DNA from: Acanthococcus lagerstroemiae
Taxonomy: Eukaryota > Arthropoda > Insecta > Hemiptera > Eriococcidae
Assembly (NCBI GenBank): GCA_031841125.1
Contig: CM063109.1
Coordinates: 24,709,321 to 24,773,320, forward strand
DNA length: 64,000 bases
Reading direction: 5' to 3'
A program made the position numbers and the translations under genes. Under the pieces are notes generated by a model. The model saw nothing but the letters and a program-made list of their open reading frames with translations. It did no database searches and was not told the origin of the DNA. Shown here piece by piece: positions 46,171-58,410 of this stretch (its first letter is position 1; every line of letters begins with the position of its first letter).

Positions 46171-49100
46171 GTAAAAGCATATGAGAGGTTCGGAGACAAA
46201 AGTGAAACTTGCCCACTTTTTGTATGTTTCTGAGAAAAATTAAGAAAACTGTAGCACAATGCCACGATATTCTGAGAAAAAAATAAAAATTGAACAGTAA
46301 AGTTGGTAGGTAAAGAAGATCAACCTGATGAAAATTTCGCCAACTCGTATAATAGCTCGAATAACCACAATTTAAAATGGAAAACGTAAGTTTTGAAACC
46401 AACCTTCTTTTTTTCGATCAATTTCTGTTTTTCTTTTCTTTTCTTTTTTTGATGGAATTCACGAAATTATTCTTTAGAAAAAGTGAGTATAACAAATGTT
46501 AATTTTATAAAAAATTGAAAAGTTGTGCAAAATATTTGTTCCAAGTCAAAAAAATTATGAAAAAAACTTCTCAAATGACACAAAAAGATAATAACTAACA
46601 AAATACCAAAAAAAAACGTTCATTATTATTAGTATTATCGTACTTTTAACTCAGGTAATTCAGAAATAGGACCACAAAATACATACCTAATAAACGTTCA
46701 GTCTTATTAGTATTATCACACTAGTAAGTCGGGTAATTCAGAAATAGGAGCACATTTCGGTATGGCAGGTTTGTTAGGGTCATCTGCGTGGTCTTCGTAA
46801 TCATTTTGATCTTCAGTTTCACTTGTGAGGATGCCAGCGTTGATGAAAAGAAGATCCACAAAAAACTTTAGACTAGGAACCATTATCCATTCGTCACCAT
46901 AATGTTTCACAAAAAGCACAATGCGCCACGTTTAAGGAATTTCTGTTGGTAAAATCTCTGCTTCCAGCACTTTTCTTAAATTAAGCAGCAATCCATTCAG
47001 AATTCGCAAAAAATCATACATGCACACCACCTGACTAATAAAAATACATCAGGTTGGCTATTCTAAGTTCAAAAATATTTGCTCTGTGTCTGTTTTCTGA
47101 TTGGTTCAAATTTCACCACTGTGAAGGACAAAAAGCGAGGGACACGTTTTCAAATATGGCTGCACTGATTCTGATCGAGTCTGAAACACGTACTGCATTG
47201 CCAACTTGTTCACTGTACTCACAAAAACTGTACACACGCTTCAATTTATCCAAACAGGCTGCGATAATATTTATAAAAATTTTTTGAAGTCTAATCCATG
47301 GTGAGGGACAGCCACGTTGAAGGAATTTCTAAGTATTTAAATGAGATTTCCACAATAGGGGGGGGGGCACGATACTTCAAATTAGTAAAAAAGATACAAT
47401 AAGTTATTCTCTGAGCCTATACAGTATTAGAAGACCCTATTGTTTATACATTGCCAGATATCTAGCTGGGACAAAAGTAACAAGGTTTCGGTAGAATGAC
47501 CCAGGGAGTCGATGCGACGTTGTAACGAAAAACTGATACTGTAGGGTTGTACAAATATTTTTTCTCTACTGGATGGCACATCCAACTCATTTTTGTTTAC
47601 AATTGCTAAGTGTCAACTTTTGCTTCAAACCCCTCATATAAAATGCTAAAACCAAGTTTGAAGGGCCCAATCCGCTACAAAAGACACAGCACCCTGATTT
47701 TTTTTCTGTGATACTCAGCGGGCTCATACGACCGAATTCCGCCCAACTCCAGGTTATCAAAAAATTTACTTGGACTACAAACGATTCCTCACTTGCTGGT
47801 ATGAAGGAAAACGGGCGTCCGTCACATACTCTTACCATTTTGTGTGAAGTCTCATTCTTACAATCTTCTTTTGTTCATTGAAACTTGGTGTGATGAAAAT
47901 GATACTCATGAAACCTTTACCCCGACATCTTCACTTGTGAAAGGGCAATTGCCCTCACCAGGCGAACTAATCCAGCTGAAGGGTGTTCTCAAATTCGATG
48001 ATAGGAAGCGAAGTGGAGTTTCGGCCTTACCTAGTGAACAACTTGAACGAGCAACTTCGCGTAAATTGTACTTTTTCACGCATCTCAAACAAGATGTTAC
48101 TGTTTGCAAAGACTTTGAATCGATTGAATAGTACGCCGCCGGAAGTGGACAGTATTCTCGAAACCCGAAGAGGGAAAAAGTGACTGCCTCGATTTATAAT
48201 GGAGAACCTTTTCCTCGAAGATGCTCGGAGTGTAGGGGCGAGTGAGTGGCGCAGCGGTGGCGTGGCGTGCGATATGAACTGAGTCTGCGGAAACGTCGCG
48301 CGAACGAAATGGAACGGAGTAAAGACAGAGATGAGGAAAACTTGATATAAATCTCAGTCGATTTTTACACTGTCAGTCTCATTGAGAGAGAAGCATGCTC
48401 GTCCTTGGCGTGAACGTCCTTCGGAGTAAGAGAACTATCTATCAAGGCTGAGCGGGAGGAGAGCTGGAGAGCACATCGTCTCGGAATAACGTCGAATTGG
48501 GTTCGTCATCGCGATTCCCTCTCGTTCGTTTTTGTTTTCTATATTTTCAATTCCTTTAATAACCAATCTCTCACCGATATAAACTTGTGAGTGGTGGCGC
48601 ATGAAATTACTTACGCGTTTCGAGCTCACACATGCGACAATCGGACTTGTCATTTTGGGTGTAGCTGTAGTCCGTAGAGTGCACGGTGTACGTCGATATC
48701 GACGAATTCGGTGTGAAATGTACGACCATTTGAGCATTCACTCGTATTGACTAGCTGGGTCTTAGGTGGATATGCAGACGGAACACTCGACTGCGCACAT
48801 TGGAGTTAAAGGATAAAAGGTGCTGGGCTGCGCGGCGGCGGCTACTCGCAATTGACGGCGACATAAAATCGTAAAAACAACGTAAAAATACCAACGAATT
48901 TCGGTATAATGATCTGGATGCTAGGTATTCTCGAAGGGCGTCCTCAAGCCAGTGAATATATACTGTACGGCGAATTCTAATACGCGTATTTTGAAGAATT
49001 TTAACGCAGTGGCGATGGAAGAAAGAAAAAGGGTCCGACCAATAAAAACTGTGTACGTAAGATTTTATTCCGAGTCTCAAGTGGCCGTAAATTCAGAAAT

Positions 49101-49892
49101 GAAAACCGTATACCTGGATTATATGTTTACCTTTTATTTCCATTACCGGCGGTGTAAAGCTTTCATTTTGCCCTTATTACAAGCGGTTGTGTTGTGGGAT
49201 GGAAAAACAACCGCAAAGGTCGAAGGCAGTAACGCAATGTTGGAGCGGCACAGTGGGATAGACGTCAGATTTAGCCGGACGGAATTATTCTGGTTGCCTA
49301 CCAAACTTAAAAAATGAAATTGGGGACTTTCGTGGACCTCATTATCTGATATGGAGAGGAATTTTTCCATGTTCTTATTCTTGGTAAATTTTTTTAAGGA
49401 GGGTTAGGGGCTAGCAATCGATCCTCAGCTATGTAATAGAATCAGTAACCTGATTGGATTCTACTTTTACAATTTTCCACTTAGGCTGCTTAATTCAACA
49501 AATCATTTTTTCTTTTTTGAAGTTCTTTTTTAGGAACGTGTATTCACATACAGAGTGTTTCACGAATTGGTCCCTCTTTCTTTCTTTCTTAATCGCGAAG
49601 TCTGATCTTCGCGGAATGAAATTATGCATACCAAACTTATAAAATGGAATTAGGGACTTTGGTGGACCTTATTATCTGATTTTAGAGGACTTTTTCTAGG
49701 TTCCTGTGGTTCATTTTTATTAAGATAGGTATACACTGAACGAGTTTTTCGGAGGGGAGTAGCAATTGATTCTCAGGTATGTAATCAGAATATCTGCCGG
49801 CCATATAAGTCATACTAGTCATACAAAGTCATTTTTTAAATTTAATTACAGCTTCGATTAGACAAATTCATTTTTCTTATTTCTAACTTTAG
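46171..49892. other. Unassigned, with a small tandem and a CpG-bearing block
   Basis: A 78-bp direct duplication (AACGTTCA...TTATTAGTATTATC... GGTAATTCAGAAATAGGA) starts at 46615 and 46693. A 9-G run lies near 47358. At about 48120-49320 the sequence is CpG-bearing and not visibly repetitive, a candidate conserved non-coding block. Open frames there have no recognised domain. Confidence 0.4.
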
Positions 49893-50600
49893 GTGAGCCA
49901 TTGCCTAATCCGCCCTTCTACGGGAATAAGCTAATACCACCTTCTGCCAGTGGACTCTGTCAAGGGCGTTGCTAGTCCAATAGGGACCCACGTATCTGAT
50001 GATCTCGTCCACCCATCTGGTGGCTGGTCTTCCGCGCTTCCTTTTTTGGCCCTGTTGGCACCCATGTCGTGGCTATTAAATTCCACTTTTCCTTGTTACC
50101 TCTAGCCATGTGCCCTGCATATTTAAACTTTGTTTCTTAATAACATAGCCTATATGCCGACATTTAGTTTTCAGTTTAATTTTATTTGTTTTGACCTTAT
50201 CCTTCCATTTGATATTTAATAAATTTCGTGTAGCATAGCATATTGTGAACTTTTAAGTTTCTTAACCTGCTTCCTCGTTAGGACATCCGTAACTCAGTAC
50301 GGGTATCACACACATTTCGAAGACTTTTATTTTCACTTTAAGTGCATATTACTTTTTAGGATATGCTTCAAAGCCCAAAATGATTTCCATGCATTTGCAA
50401 TTCTCGTACTTAATTTCTTTGTTCGATCGATCTTCAAATGAGATAATTTGGCCCAGATATTTATATTCTTTTACTCTCTCTACCTTGAGACCATCCAAAT
50501 CAAAAACTGTCATGGATTCCTTGTTGGACATTACTTTAGTTTCTTACACACTTATTTGTAGACCTACTTTTAGGCATTCATCTCTCGTCCAGGAACCCCC
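49893..50600 (-). pseudogene. LINE ORF2 relic, C-terminal part
   Basis: On the minus strand the relic reads KVMSNKESMTVFDLDGLKVE, RVKEYKYLGQIISFEDRSNK, then FEMCVIPVLSYGC. After frame changes it reads GRPATRWVDEIIRYVGPYW and NALDRVHWQKVVLAYSRR. YLGQ, PVL.YG and the closing GRP..RW.D...W...A.DR..W segment are hallmarks of RTE-like ORF2 C-termini. The catalytic domain is absent (5' truncation). Stops and shifts are frequent. Confidence 0.85.
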
Positions 50601-51825
50601 GTATCAGGGTCGTACCGACGAAGGGGTTTTTAGGGATTCAAACCCCATCCCCCCCATTGGCAAAAAAAAAACGAAGAAACAATGAGTTGAGATGGAGAGA
50701 GGGCACAGCTGTGACTAAGCCTCCCACCCCACCAAGAAAAAAAACGGTATCCTAGTCACAATCCCCCCCCCCCCGTATTACCTAAATCCTGGGTACGGAC
50801 CTGCCTCGTGTTATTTCAAGTATCGAAAATGTCGACATTCTGGAGTCTAAGCTCTCGCGCAGTACCCCATGAGGTCACCTGCCGCGACTCCAACAACCAC
50901 GTTTTCCCGGAAAGCGCGTATCACTGGCTCCTGCGGTCCCGAAACATGACAAGATCAATGAGACGAAATCATAACTCGTTATTAGCGCCTGAAGTTATAC
51001 GCTACTGATTGTTGAACTCAGTGACGTATTTACGGGGAACTGAGTATGCAATTTCATATGCATACACACGGTGATGAACAGTACAGGTTGTTAAATTGAT
51101 AATCCCACCATCTTTTTTTCTGAATGCGAAGTTGGATCGACGCGGAGTGAACGAGAAACTTCGAATGAAAGAATCTACATAGTTCTATTTTAGGTGAAAA
51201 AAGGTTTTCTAGTAAAAAGAAAGTCCATAAGTTCTATTTTCCAGCCCCTCTGAGTTTTGAATTTTACATTCAAACTTGTGTTTCGTTTTATAGGACATCC
51301 CCTCGTCTGTACACCAACCCCTGCTCATTTACAGCTGAGAGTTAATCCGAAGTCTGGGGAAACGAGAGCCCCTCCCCCCGTAGTTGGAATATTGACCTCG
51401 TTCTAGCGGCATTGTTGATATTTCGTTTATACTTCGTTCGCGAACGATATATGTTTCGTTTGAACGACATAAGCCTTCGTTTGTGTACCAACCCCTGTTC
51501 GTTTATAGTTTACGGCAAATCCGCAGGCTGGAGAAACGAGAGCTCCCCATCGTTAGGATTTCAACAATAAATTTATACACACAAAAATAACAAGACGTTA
51601 TGGCGAAAGCTGAGCAATCCTACATATGAGCAGGTGTTGCTATGTTAAAAAGGCAAGGATACGAAGTACTAAGTCGGTGCGACGTCAGGTTTGACATCAA
51701 TGTTGCCAGTTGCGAGAAATCTGCCGTGCGCCATCTTAGGTCGTGCGCCATCTTTGGTCACTCCCCTATTCCTATACTAGTTTTTTTTTCTTTCTTTTTT
51801 TGTTGAAAACTCGTAATATCGAATT
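50601..51825. repeat. Unassigned, with ~183-bp tandem duplication
   Basis: ACCAACCCCTG.TC.TTTA and GGAAACGAGAGC.CC blocks occur at about 51313-51375 and again at about 51487-51550. They bracket TTCGTTCGCGAACG and other TTCGTT/AACGA pieces. C-rich MITE-like ends lie near 50590 and 50765-50800. No gene is seen. Confidence 0.5.
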
Positions 51826-52219
51826 GAAGGCTGCTTTTCCAAAACACATTAGTCAATTTTTGGCAAAAATGAGTTAGGAGCGAAATTTGGTGGTGAAAGA
51901 CTCCCTGAATATGTCACGCTAGAGAATGTAGCAAAATCAACCATAACAAATGCGACACAGCGGATCCAGCCTGAAGCCAAGCAGCCTATGATTTTCCAAA
52001 ACACATCAAATCAACTATTATCAGTAGTCGCAGAGAAGTAGAAGGCTTCCAGGTTCTGTGAATTATAGGCAATGATAAGTTTTCTCTGCGAAGTACACAT
52101 TACACCCTGATTTTTGGCGAACATTGCTTCTTTTTTTTCTTCCATTTATGTTTTTCTCATTTGTTTCCTTCCTTCTTTTTTTTTCTGCCTTTATGCGTTT
52201 TGGAAAAGCAGCCTTCAGT
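51826..52219. mobile_element. MITE-like unit next to LINE relic
   Basis: GAAGGCTGCTTTTCCAAAAC at 51826 is matched in reverse complement at 52197-52219 (GTTTTGGAAAAGCAGCCTTC). An internal GATTTTCCAAAACACATCAA lies near 51991. No clear target duplication was found. Confidence 0.55.
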
Positions 52220-53228
52220 TTCAAGTGCCACGTTAAACAGCAATGGAGATAGGGGATCGTGACACTTGAAGATATATTTTAAAAATTGGGATGGGAAAAT
52301 GAAGGAATAGATATAAATGGAGAGAAGCTTAGCAACCTCCAATTCACAGATGACATGGTGCTGGTCTCTGATAGCCTGGCGGAAATGTAAGAAATAGCCA
52401 CAGAATTGAATTTAATAGGAAAGAAAGCAGGACTTATAATCAATATAGAAAAAACAAAACCTTTACCAAATAGCTAAAACCACCCCTCGGTACTGATGCG
52501 ATGCTCGAAAGGGTAGTTTCCGGTGCCGGGGGTGCGGTGTTTCAGGGGCCACTTTGGCATGCGTGCATCGCCATACGTCCCACCACACCAAATAGCTAAA
52601 ACCAGGACGTAGCTCTAGACAGCCGAAGAATAGAAACAGTATCAGAATCAGTATACGTAGGACAGTTAGTGTCTCTAGAAAGTTCAAGCAGTAAAGGGGT
52701 AGAGAGAAGAATTGCGATTTCCTGGAAAAAGTTCTGGAGGCTGAAACACATTTTTAAAGGACGATTTCAAAATAAACTTAAAAGCCGGGCAATGAATAGC
52801 TGTATCTTCCAGCACTTGCATATGGTTGCCAGGTGTGGGTTTTAACATAAAGAGATGAAATGAAAATTATGACACATGAAAATGATCTTGAAAGAGCCAT
52901 ACTGAATATTCAAAAGGAAAGATAAAGAAAAACTCTAATGCATCAGAAATAAACTGAACTACAGTCTGCATTTTTTATACAATCAGACAAAAAAAAAGAG
53001 ATTGTGGAGGACATATGGCAAAGATGGATCATAGCAGGTGGACAATGAAATCAACAGACTGGTTGTTAATTGGAAAACGAAAACAAGGTTTCCAAAAATT
53101 AAGAAGGGCGGATGATTTTTCAGAAATTCTGAGGCACATAAGGTACCTCCAAATTGCAGCTGGCCGGTGGGCGTGGGTACGGTTGAAGGAGACCTTTACC
53201 CAACAAGGGCATAAGATAATTAAGTAAA
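52220..53228 (+). pseudogene. RTE-like LINE relic with micro-inversion
   Basis: The plus strand carries GIDINGEKLSNLQFTDDMVL, with FTDD in place of the catalytic FADD, then IATELNLIGKKAGLIINIEK. The frame is broken by retroposed tail C and resumes with RIETVSESVYVGQLVSLESS and ISWKKFWRLKHIFKGRFQN. The C-terminal AKMDHSRWTMKSTDW and RWAWVRLKETFTQQG close it. The 51 bp at the start (52220-52270) encode HDPLSPLLFNVALE on the minus strand, the RT motif that should precede this region, so the piece is flipped. Stops and shifts are present. Confidence 0.85.
52483..52586 (+). mobile_element. GC-rich retroposed tail C, copy 6 (in LINE)
   Basis: A 104-bp copy is flanked by the identical 18 bp ACCAAATAGCTAAAACCA at 52465-52482 and 52587-52604. 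This is the cleanest target duplication of the family. It interrupts the LINE coding region after the KTKPLPNS segment. Confidence 0.93.
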
Positions 53229-53734
53229 GTAATGTAGAATCGAATATGTGTTTATAAATTATCTGTCTGTATAATAAAGGTCTTGATTAATTGAATATTG
53301 AATTTAACACAGTTTTCCAACTCCAGTACGTAAAATCAGCGACCAGGAAATTAAGGTGTTGCCTTAACTGTGGTAATCGAAAACTGTACTTTGATACTTT
53401 TCCAAACCAACTCAATTTGGGCCTTAACTGAAGTGTAAATGTCGAATTTGGAGCCCAAATCGGGTCCAAATAAAAAATATAACTCGATATTAGGTATCAA
53501 AATCCCCCACTACGAAGGAAAACCTATTTCGATGCTTCGTTCTTTTTTTAAGCCGGAGTCAGTTCCATAAGCGCCGGCGCACCCATGCAATTTGGAAAGG
53601 AAGGAAGTGCACCCATAGAAACCGCAGACATTACAGAGTGTCTCATTTATTATGAAGGGTCCCCTTTCACCACTTTGATGAGTTAAACCACCTGTCGGCA
53701 AAAAGAAACAAAATAAAATTGGGGTAAAAGCTTT
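53229..53734. other. Unassigned sequence
   Basis: No gene is recognised. It may include upstream remains of the following hAT relic. Confidence 0.35.
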
Positions 53735-54790
53735 TGGTTTCTATAAATTTTTGAAGACATTTGAGAATTATTTTGTCCCCAATAATATATTAATAAAAGT
53801 ATTTAAATGTGTCGAAATTGTGTCTGCAGCACTCCAGAAAGAGGGCATGCTTTTTTCAAACGCAATGAAGTTGATCGAAACGTAAAAAAAATTGCCCTAG
53901 TTCTTTAAGGAATACAGATAAATTTAATGAATTATATGAAGGAGTTCTTTCTGCTGCAAACATCTTGGTGCGGACCCTCCAAAAGTATCACGCAAGAGGA
54001 AAATTTCCTCAAGAATTGACGCAAACCCTGAAACTGCTATTGACTTGGATTTTGAAACATATTTTCGGACACTGTACTTTGATACTTTTGACCATGTAAA
54101 AATACAATTTCAAGATAATTTTTAGATTGAAAATGCAGACTTGAAGTATGGAAATTTTGTCCTCGAGAAATACAGCTCTACAGATAATGCACCAAATGAA
54201 CTTCATGTATGTAGAAGTATCTCTAAAAACTTTTCACAAGAATGACTGCCCAGATTTTGATAAGCTGAAATTACACCGTGATACGTTTGACAAAATTATT
54301 AAAAATCATTGCGTGTATGCCAATAACAATTGCCACTGCTGAAAGGACATTCAATACATTTAGATGCTTGAAAACGTACCTACGGTCTACCATGGGGCAG
54401 AAACGCTTGAACCATCTAGCAATTCTCTCTTCTCATCAACCCTGTCGAGAGGGGAGGGAGAAAGGGGGGAAATACCCCTGGCCCGGACTTTCAGCGGGGC
54501 CCGATATTTTTAAAAGGCCTGAATTTCAACGCTTACGGCTACATCATACTGTACATCAAATCAACAATCACTCCTTACACCATGGAAAAAACTCTTATTC
54601 CGTAGTTTATAATTTTTTCCATAGTTTTTTCCCGTTGGGAAAAAGAAAAAAATGAACCGGAAATAGAAGGAGGCCCGTCAAAATTTTCCCCAGGCCTTCT
54701 CTTTCTCTCAACGGGGTTGCTTCTCATGAAGATACAACTTCTGAGTTGAATTTAGATGAGCTGGCAAACACTTTTATTAATAAAAATCCA
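53735..54790 (+). pseudogene. hAT transposase relic (ZMYM1-like), split by a MITE
   Basis: Plus-strand pieces in changing frames read VEIVSAALQKEG, FNELYEGVLSAANIL, RKRKISSRIDANPETAIDLD, FETYFRTLYFDTFDHVKIQF and ECPDFDKLKL-like residues. They continue to the dimerisation segment ACMPITIATAERTFNTFRCL with KTYLRSTMGQKRLNHLAIL. This order is that of the C-terminal half of hAT-type proteins annotated as zinc finger MYM-type 1-like. After the MITE the tail LNLDELANTFINK and NPVRRNVF ends at a TAA. Frameshifts show it is inactive. It is unrelated in subfamily to the GTF2IRD2-like hAT at 6396-9124. Confidence 0.82.
54437..54719. mobile_element. hAT-type MITE with perfect 8-bp TSD
   Basis: The left end reads CAACCCTGTCGAGAG and the right end, in reverse complement, CAACCCCGTTGAGAG. 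CTTCTCAT flanks both sides (54429-54436 and 54720-54727). The 283-bp interior is non-coding. Eight-base duplications indicate the hAT superfamily; the insertion splits a hAT transposase relic near its C-terminus. Confidence 0.9.
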
Positions 54791-55513
54791 GTGAGAAGAA
54801 ATGTGTTTTCTTCAAAATAATGCTATTGCTATTTTTATGTCTCCTTCATTAATCATTATGTGCATTGTGTATGGCTATGGACATTTATGTTTAAACAATT
54901 ACTGAATTATAAAATTAGACTACGCCTGAAAATTGTTTTCTGGAGAGGACTGCTCAAGGACTTATATTGAAAAATGGAGAGGTCTATGTATCTTATCTTT
55001 TATGTACTGGTATTGTGTTATGGGTTATTTTGGATTGTACACGGCAGCGCACCCACACAAAAGATGGGAAGTTGGCGCCTGTGGTCAGTTCCGCCCCTTT
55101 ACAGAGTAAAATATCAAATTTGGGACTCGGATTAGTGTCGGATGAAATCGATTAAATTATTCTAAATAAACGATACAAAAACAAAATATTCACACTTTGC
55201 TCAATTTTTTAAACTAACTTAATTTCGTTCTTCCGAAAGGAGGAATTTATTTTAACATAAGCGACCCGAAAGATGTGTATTTCAATATATGGTTCGATCC
55301 TGGGAAAGTCAAAATCATAGTTGGATCAGAAATATGGAAAGGGTGATTGCCGATATGGCCCTGTGTTCTGGTCATACTGAAATGCTGCGCAGTGATCCTC
55401 CAAATGAATCCTCAGACCTGAATAGATTCTGGCTGGCTTGAACTCTTAACGTGGAAATTCCTTCTATAAATCGCAATCGATATGAACTTGACGTACGTAA
55501 TATACTCGTAGTC
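54791..55513. other. Unassigned sequence
   Basis: No gene or repeat is recognised. Confidence 0.4.
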
Positions 55514-55805
55514 TAAGCGTCGCTTCATACCACTTGTGGTCCTCCTAATTTTAGCTGTCCTTATATCCGAGAAGACATTATAGCACACTCAATGGATATT
55601 TTCCCGGATGGACCAAGCAACGTATATTTTCAACCATTTTAGGCGAATCAGATTTCGCTTAAAATGGTCGTTTTTTCATTTATAGCGGTCGAAAATATGC
55701 GTTGTTTGGTCCATCCGGGAAAATATCCATTGAGTGTGCTATAATGTTTCCTCGGGTATAAGGACTGCTAAAATTAGGACCAAAAGTACTATCAAGTGAC
55801 GCTTA
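55514..55805. mobile_element. 292-bp near-palindrome (foldback element)
   Basis: The unit begins TAAGCGTC and ends GACGCTTA. The arms stay complementary almost to the centre: CATTATAGCACACTCAATGG and ATATTTTCCCGGATGGACCA occur in both. The right arm has about 20 extra bases near the middle, and a second small hairpin (ACCATTTTAGGCGAA/TTCGCTTAAAATGGT) forms the centre. Confidence 0.85.
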
Positions 55806-57062
55806 TATTGCGTACCTATACTCTTCCCGAAAATAGCTTGGTTTTCGAGAAAAGTGTATTAAAGGGGAAAAAGGGTACTGTAAGATCAGCTCGGTTTTAC
55901 GGCAACCCAGTTTTTGATTCTTCGTGTACATTTTCGTCCGGAGGGCGGGTGAGGAGGGTGCCACAGAAAACGTCTTTTGCATGCGACGTTCGTCATATTC
56001 AGTCGCTTAAATTGATAATGATTGATCCCGGTTCGCGCCCGTTGTTTGGAATGTGAGTCCGAAATTCCGGTCCAAATCGTCGAAACGTTTTGGAGTGAGA
56101 GACATAGGGCGAGGGGGGAAAAAAGAAGAAAAGGACGGAAAATCCTTTTCATCTTTCATCCGCTCCCATTCGAAAACTCGTCGCGTCCCATCTCGTCGTG
56201 CCCCCCTCCCCATTGGTGACGTTCAGCTGGTTGCGTAGTACGGACACCCGCAGGAACCACACGTTCGCTCTATTATTGCGGATTTAAAAATTGCGTATAC
56301 TCTGCGCTCTTCTGGTCGGACGTGGGGACGTTCGTATGACCCACCCCGCTCGTGCTCTTTCGTTTTCGTAATTTCCTACGTTTATATATATTTCTTCGCA
56401 CTTTATTGAAGGTACGCGATCTCGCCACAAAGCACGAATTTTCCGTGTGATTGTTCATGTTGTGGCGAGAAGAAAAGTCTTCTATTTATACAGTAAAACA
56501 CACACACACACAATATGTACCTTATAAATACGTATATAGCAGCTCGTAAATGGTTACTTAATTGCTTTTCGTCGATACTGTAAACGCTGCGAAAGCAATT
56601 TAGCCGCCAGTCGACGGCGCACGGGTGGTAATCCTCTTTGGAAAATTTACGAACCGTAATATGCGGGCGTTACGTCAGCGTCATTCTGCGCCAACAAATT
56701 GCAGAAGAATCTCTTAAGTTTTTCCGTCTCCGAGACTCTGCTGTACACAACTAGCTGACCATTAGACCGTGGGCTAAAGTGAGTTGGCTAAGGTGAACTG
56801 GTTAAAGTGAGTTGGCTTCTGTGAGTTAGGTGTGGAGGAAATTGGTATTTAGCTCTGTATCGCAACGCACATAAAATTACTGATCTAACTATTTGGTGCA
56901 CAGTTTCCCTCATATTTGGTTTCCAGACTTGGGACTGGCTACATATTATTTTACGCAGATATGTTCGAAAATGTGCAGACTTACAACAGTATATCGTGTA
57001 TGAATGAGTGCAGTACGCGTTATATAAATTTTCGGCCACGAATCTACATTGCTTAGTATATC
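55806..57062. other. Unassigned, CpG-bearing block and small repeats
   Basis: No gene is recognised. At about 56000-56720 the sequence is CpG-bearing and unique in appearance. A (CA)n tract lies at 56498-56514. A 14-15-bp minisatellite (GCTAAAGTGAGTTG, about four units) lies at 56772-56830. Confidence 0.45.
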
Positions 57063-58040
57063 ATGAAAAAATATGGGAAGCTATTAGAAAACCAGGGAGC
57101 AGAAAAAGAATACATTGAGGCGTTAAAAGACATATATGCTAATTCTACAGCATACATCAAACTCGAAACTAAAGGGAAAGAGCTCCAAATAAAGCGGGAA
57201 ATCAGACAGGGGGACCCATTGTTACCGAGCCTCTTTAATAGTGCACTCGAGAAGATAAGAAACTAGACTGGGAGGGGAGGGAAGTAAAAGTCAACGGAAA
57301 ATGGCTAAATAATTTACGATTTGCAGATGATATAGAACTAATTAGTAAAAGTATGGATAAACTAAGGACAGTGGTAGAAGAACTCCTAGAAAAATGCGAG
57401 AAAACGGGCCTAACAAGTAACACATCAAAAACGAAAATCATGTCAAACAGAAAGATAGAAGCAATTATGATAGGAGAGAAAGAAACAGAATCTGTTCAGG
57501 AATATAAGTGTTTAGGCCAAATAATGTCTCTTTCGAGAAGAGGGGGGAATAAAGGAATAAAAGTCAGAATAGAGAATGCGTGGAAAGGATACTGGGACCA
57601 AAAAACCATAATGACGAGCAAAATGGGACTAGGAACCAAGATAAAAATTCTAGAAAGTTGTATAACCCCTGCACTAACGTACGGGTCCCAGACGTGGTCA
57701 CTCACAAAAGGTAGTGTCAATAAACTCTACACAACCCAGAACACCATGTTGAGAAGTACATATCTTCAATGTAAAACTAAAAGATCGAATAGCAATATCA
57801 GAAATAACAAGGCGAACAAAAACAAAAGACATCAGGTATACAATTAAGAAAAATAAATTTCGGTATGGGGGTCATTCAGCGAGAGGAAAGGAAAGCTTGC
57901 ATAAAAATATGATAGAGCGGACGCCTTGGGACTTCAAAAGAACCAAAGGTAGACCGGCGACTCGATGGAGGGACGAAATATCAAAAGTAATGGATACCTC
58001 ATGGCATCGTATGGCCCAAAATCGTTCGATATAGAGGAGA
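57063..58040 (+). pseudogene. RTE-like LINE relic, RT to C-terminus
   Basis: This is the best-preserved RT of the window. The first plus-strand frame has KLLENQGAEKEYIEALKDIY and IKREIRQGDPLLPSLFNSAL, then stops after a shift near 57265. The second frame (57353-57847 and a little upstream) has NLRFADDIELISKSMDKLRT with an intact FADD box at about 57318-57330. It continues through ESVQEYKCLGQIMSLSRRGG and ITPALTYGSQTWSLTKGSVN. A second shift near 57775 leads to FRYGGHSARGKESLHKN and GRPATRWRDEISKVMDTSWH, ending in a TAG near 58035. It is 5'-truncated, lacks an endonuclease domain, and has at least two frameshifts. Confidence 0.9.
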
Positions 58041-58129
58041 TTAACGGAAGCTTATGTCTTGAGTTGGGCAGACTAGTGGTGTTTTACCTGCTAATCAAAG
58101 CTGTAGTAATAAATAAATAAAATAAAAAA

Positions 58130-58410
58130 TATTCTGTCTACTGTTTGCGGTTGATATTTGTTGTTAATGACTATTCGTTTGATTTTGTTGATTTCTGTTG
58201 TTCTGTGGTCGTTGTTGTTTAATATGTTGATTGCTCTGTGGCAGTAGTTGTGCAGTGCTGCCACTTTATGTTTTTGATAGTGGAATGAGTCATTGGGTAT
58301 TAATGCATCCGTGTGGGCGAGTTTCTCGTAAATGTTGTACTGTATCGTGTTGTCTTTTATTTGTATTGTAGCGTCATCGTGGTATTGAAAATGACTTGCG
58401 TACTTTTAAA
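58130..58410 (-). pseudogene. Penelope-like element relic, C-terminal RT part
   Basis: On the minus strand this reads IQIKDNTIQYNIYEKLAHTD, ALIPNDSFHYQKHKVAALHN and INKIKRIVINNKYQPQTV. It corresponds to the post-catalytic region of Penelope-like RTs (Y.IYRKPT.TD..IP..S.HP..HK.AA..). The orientation is opposite to the Penelope piece at 58638. Confidence 0.75.
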
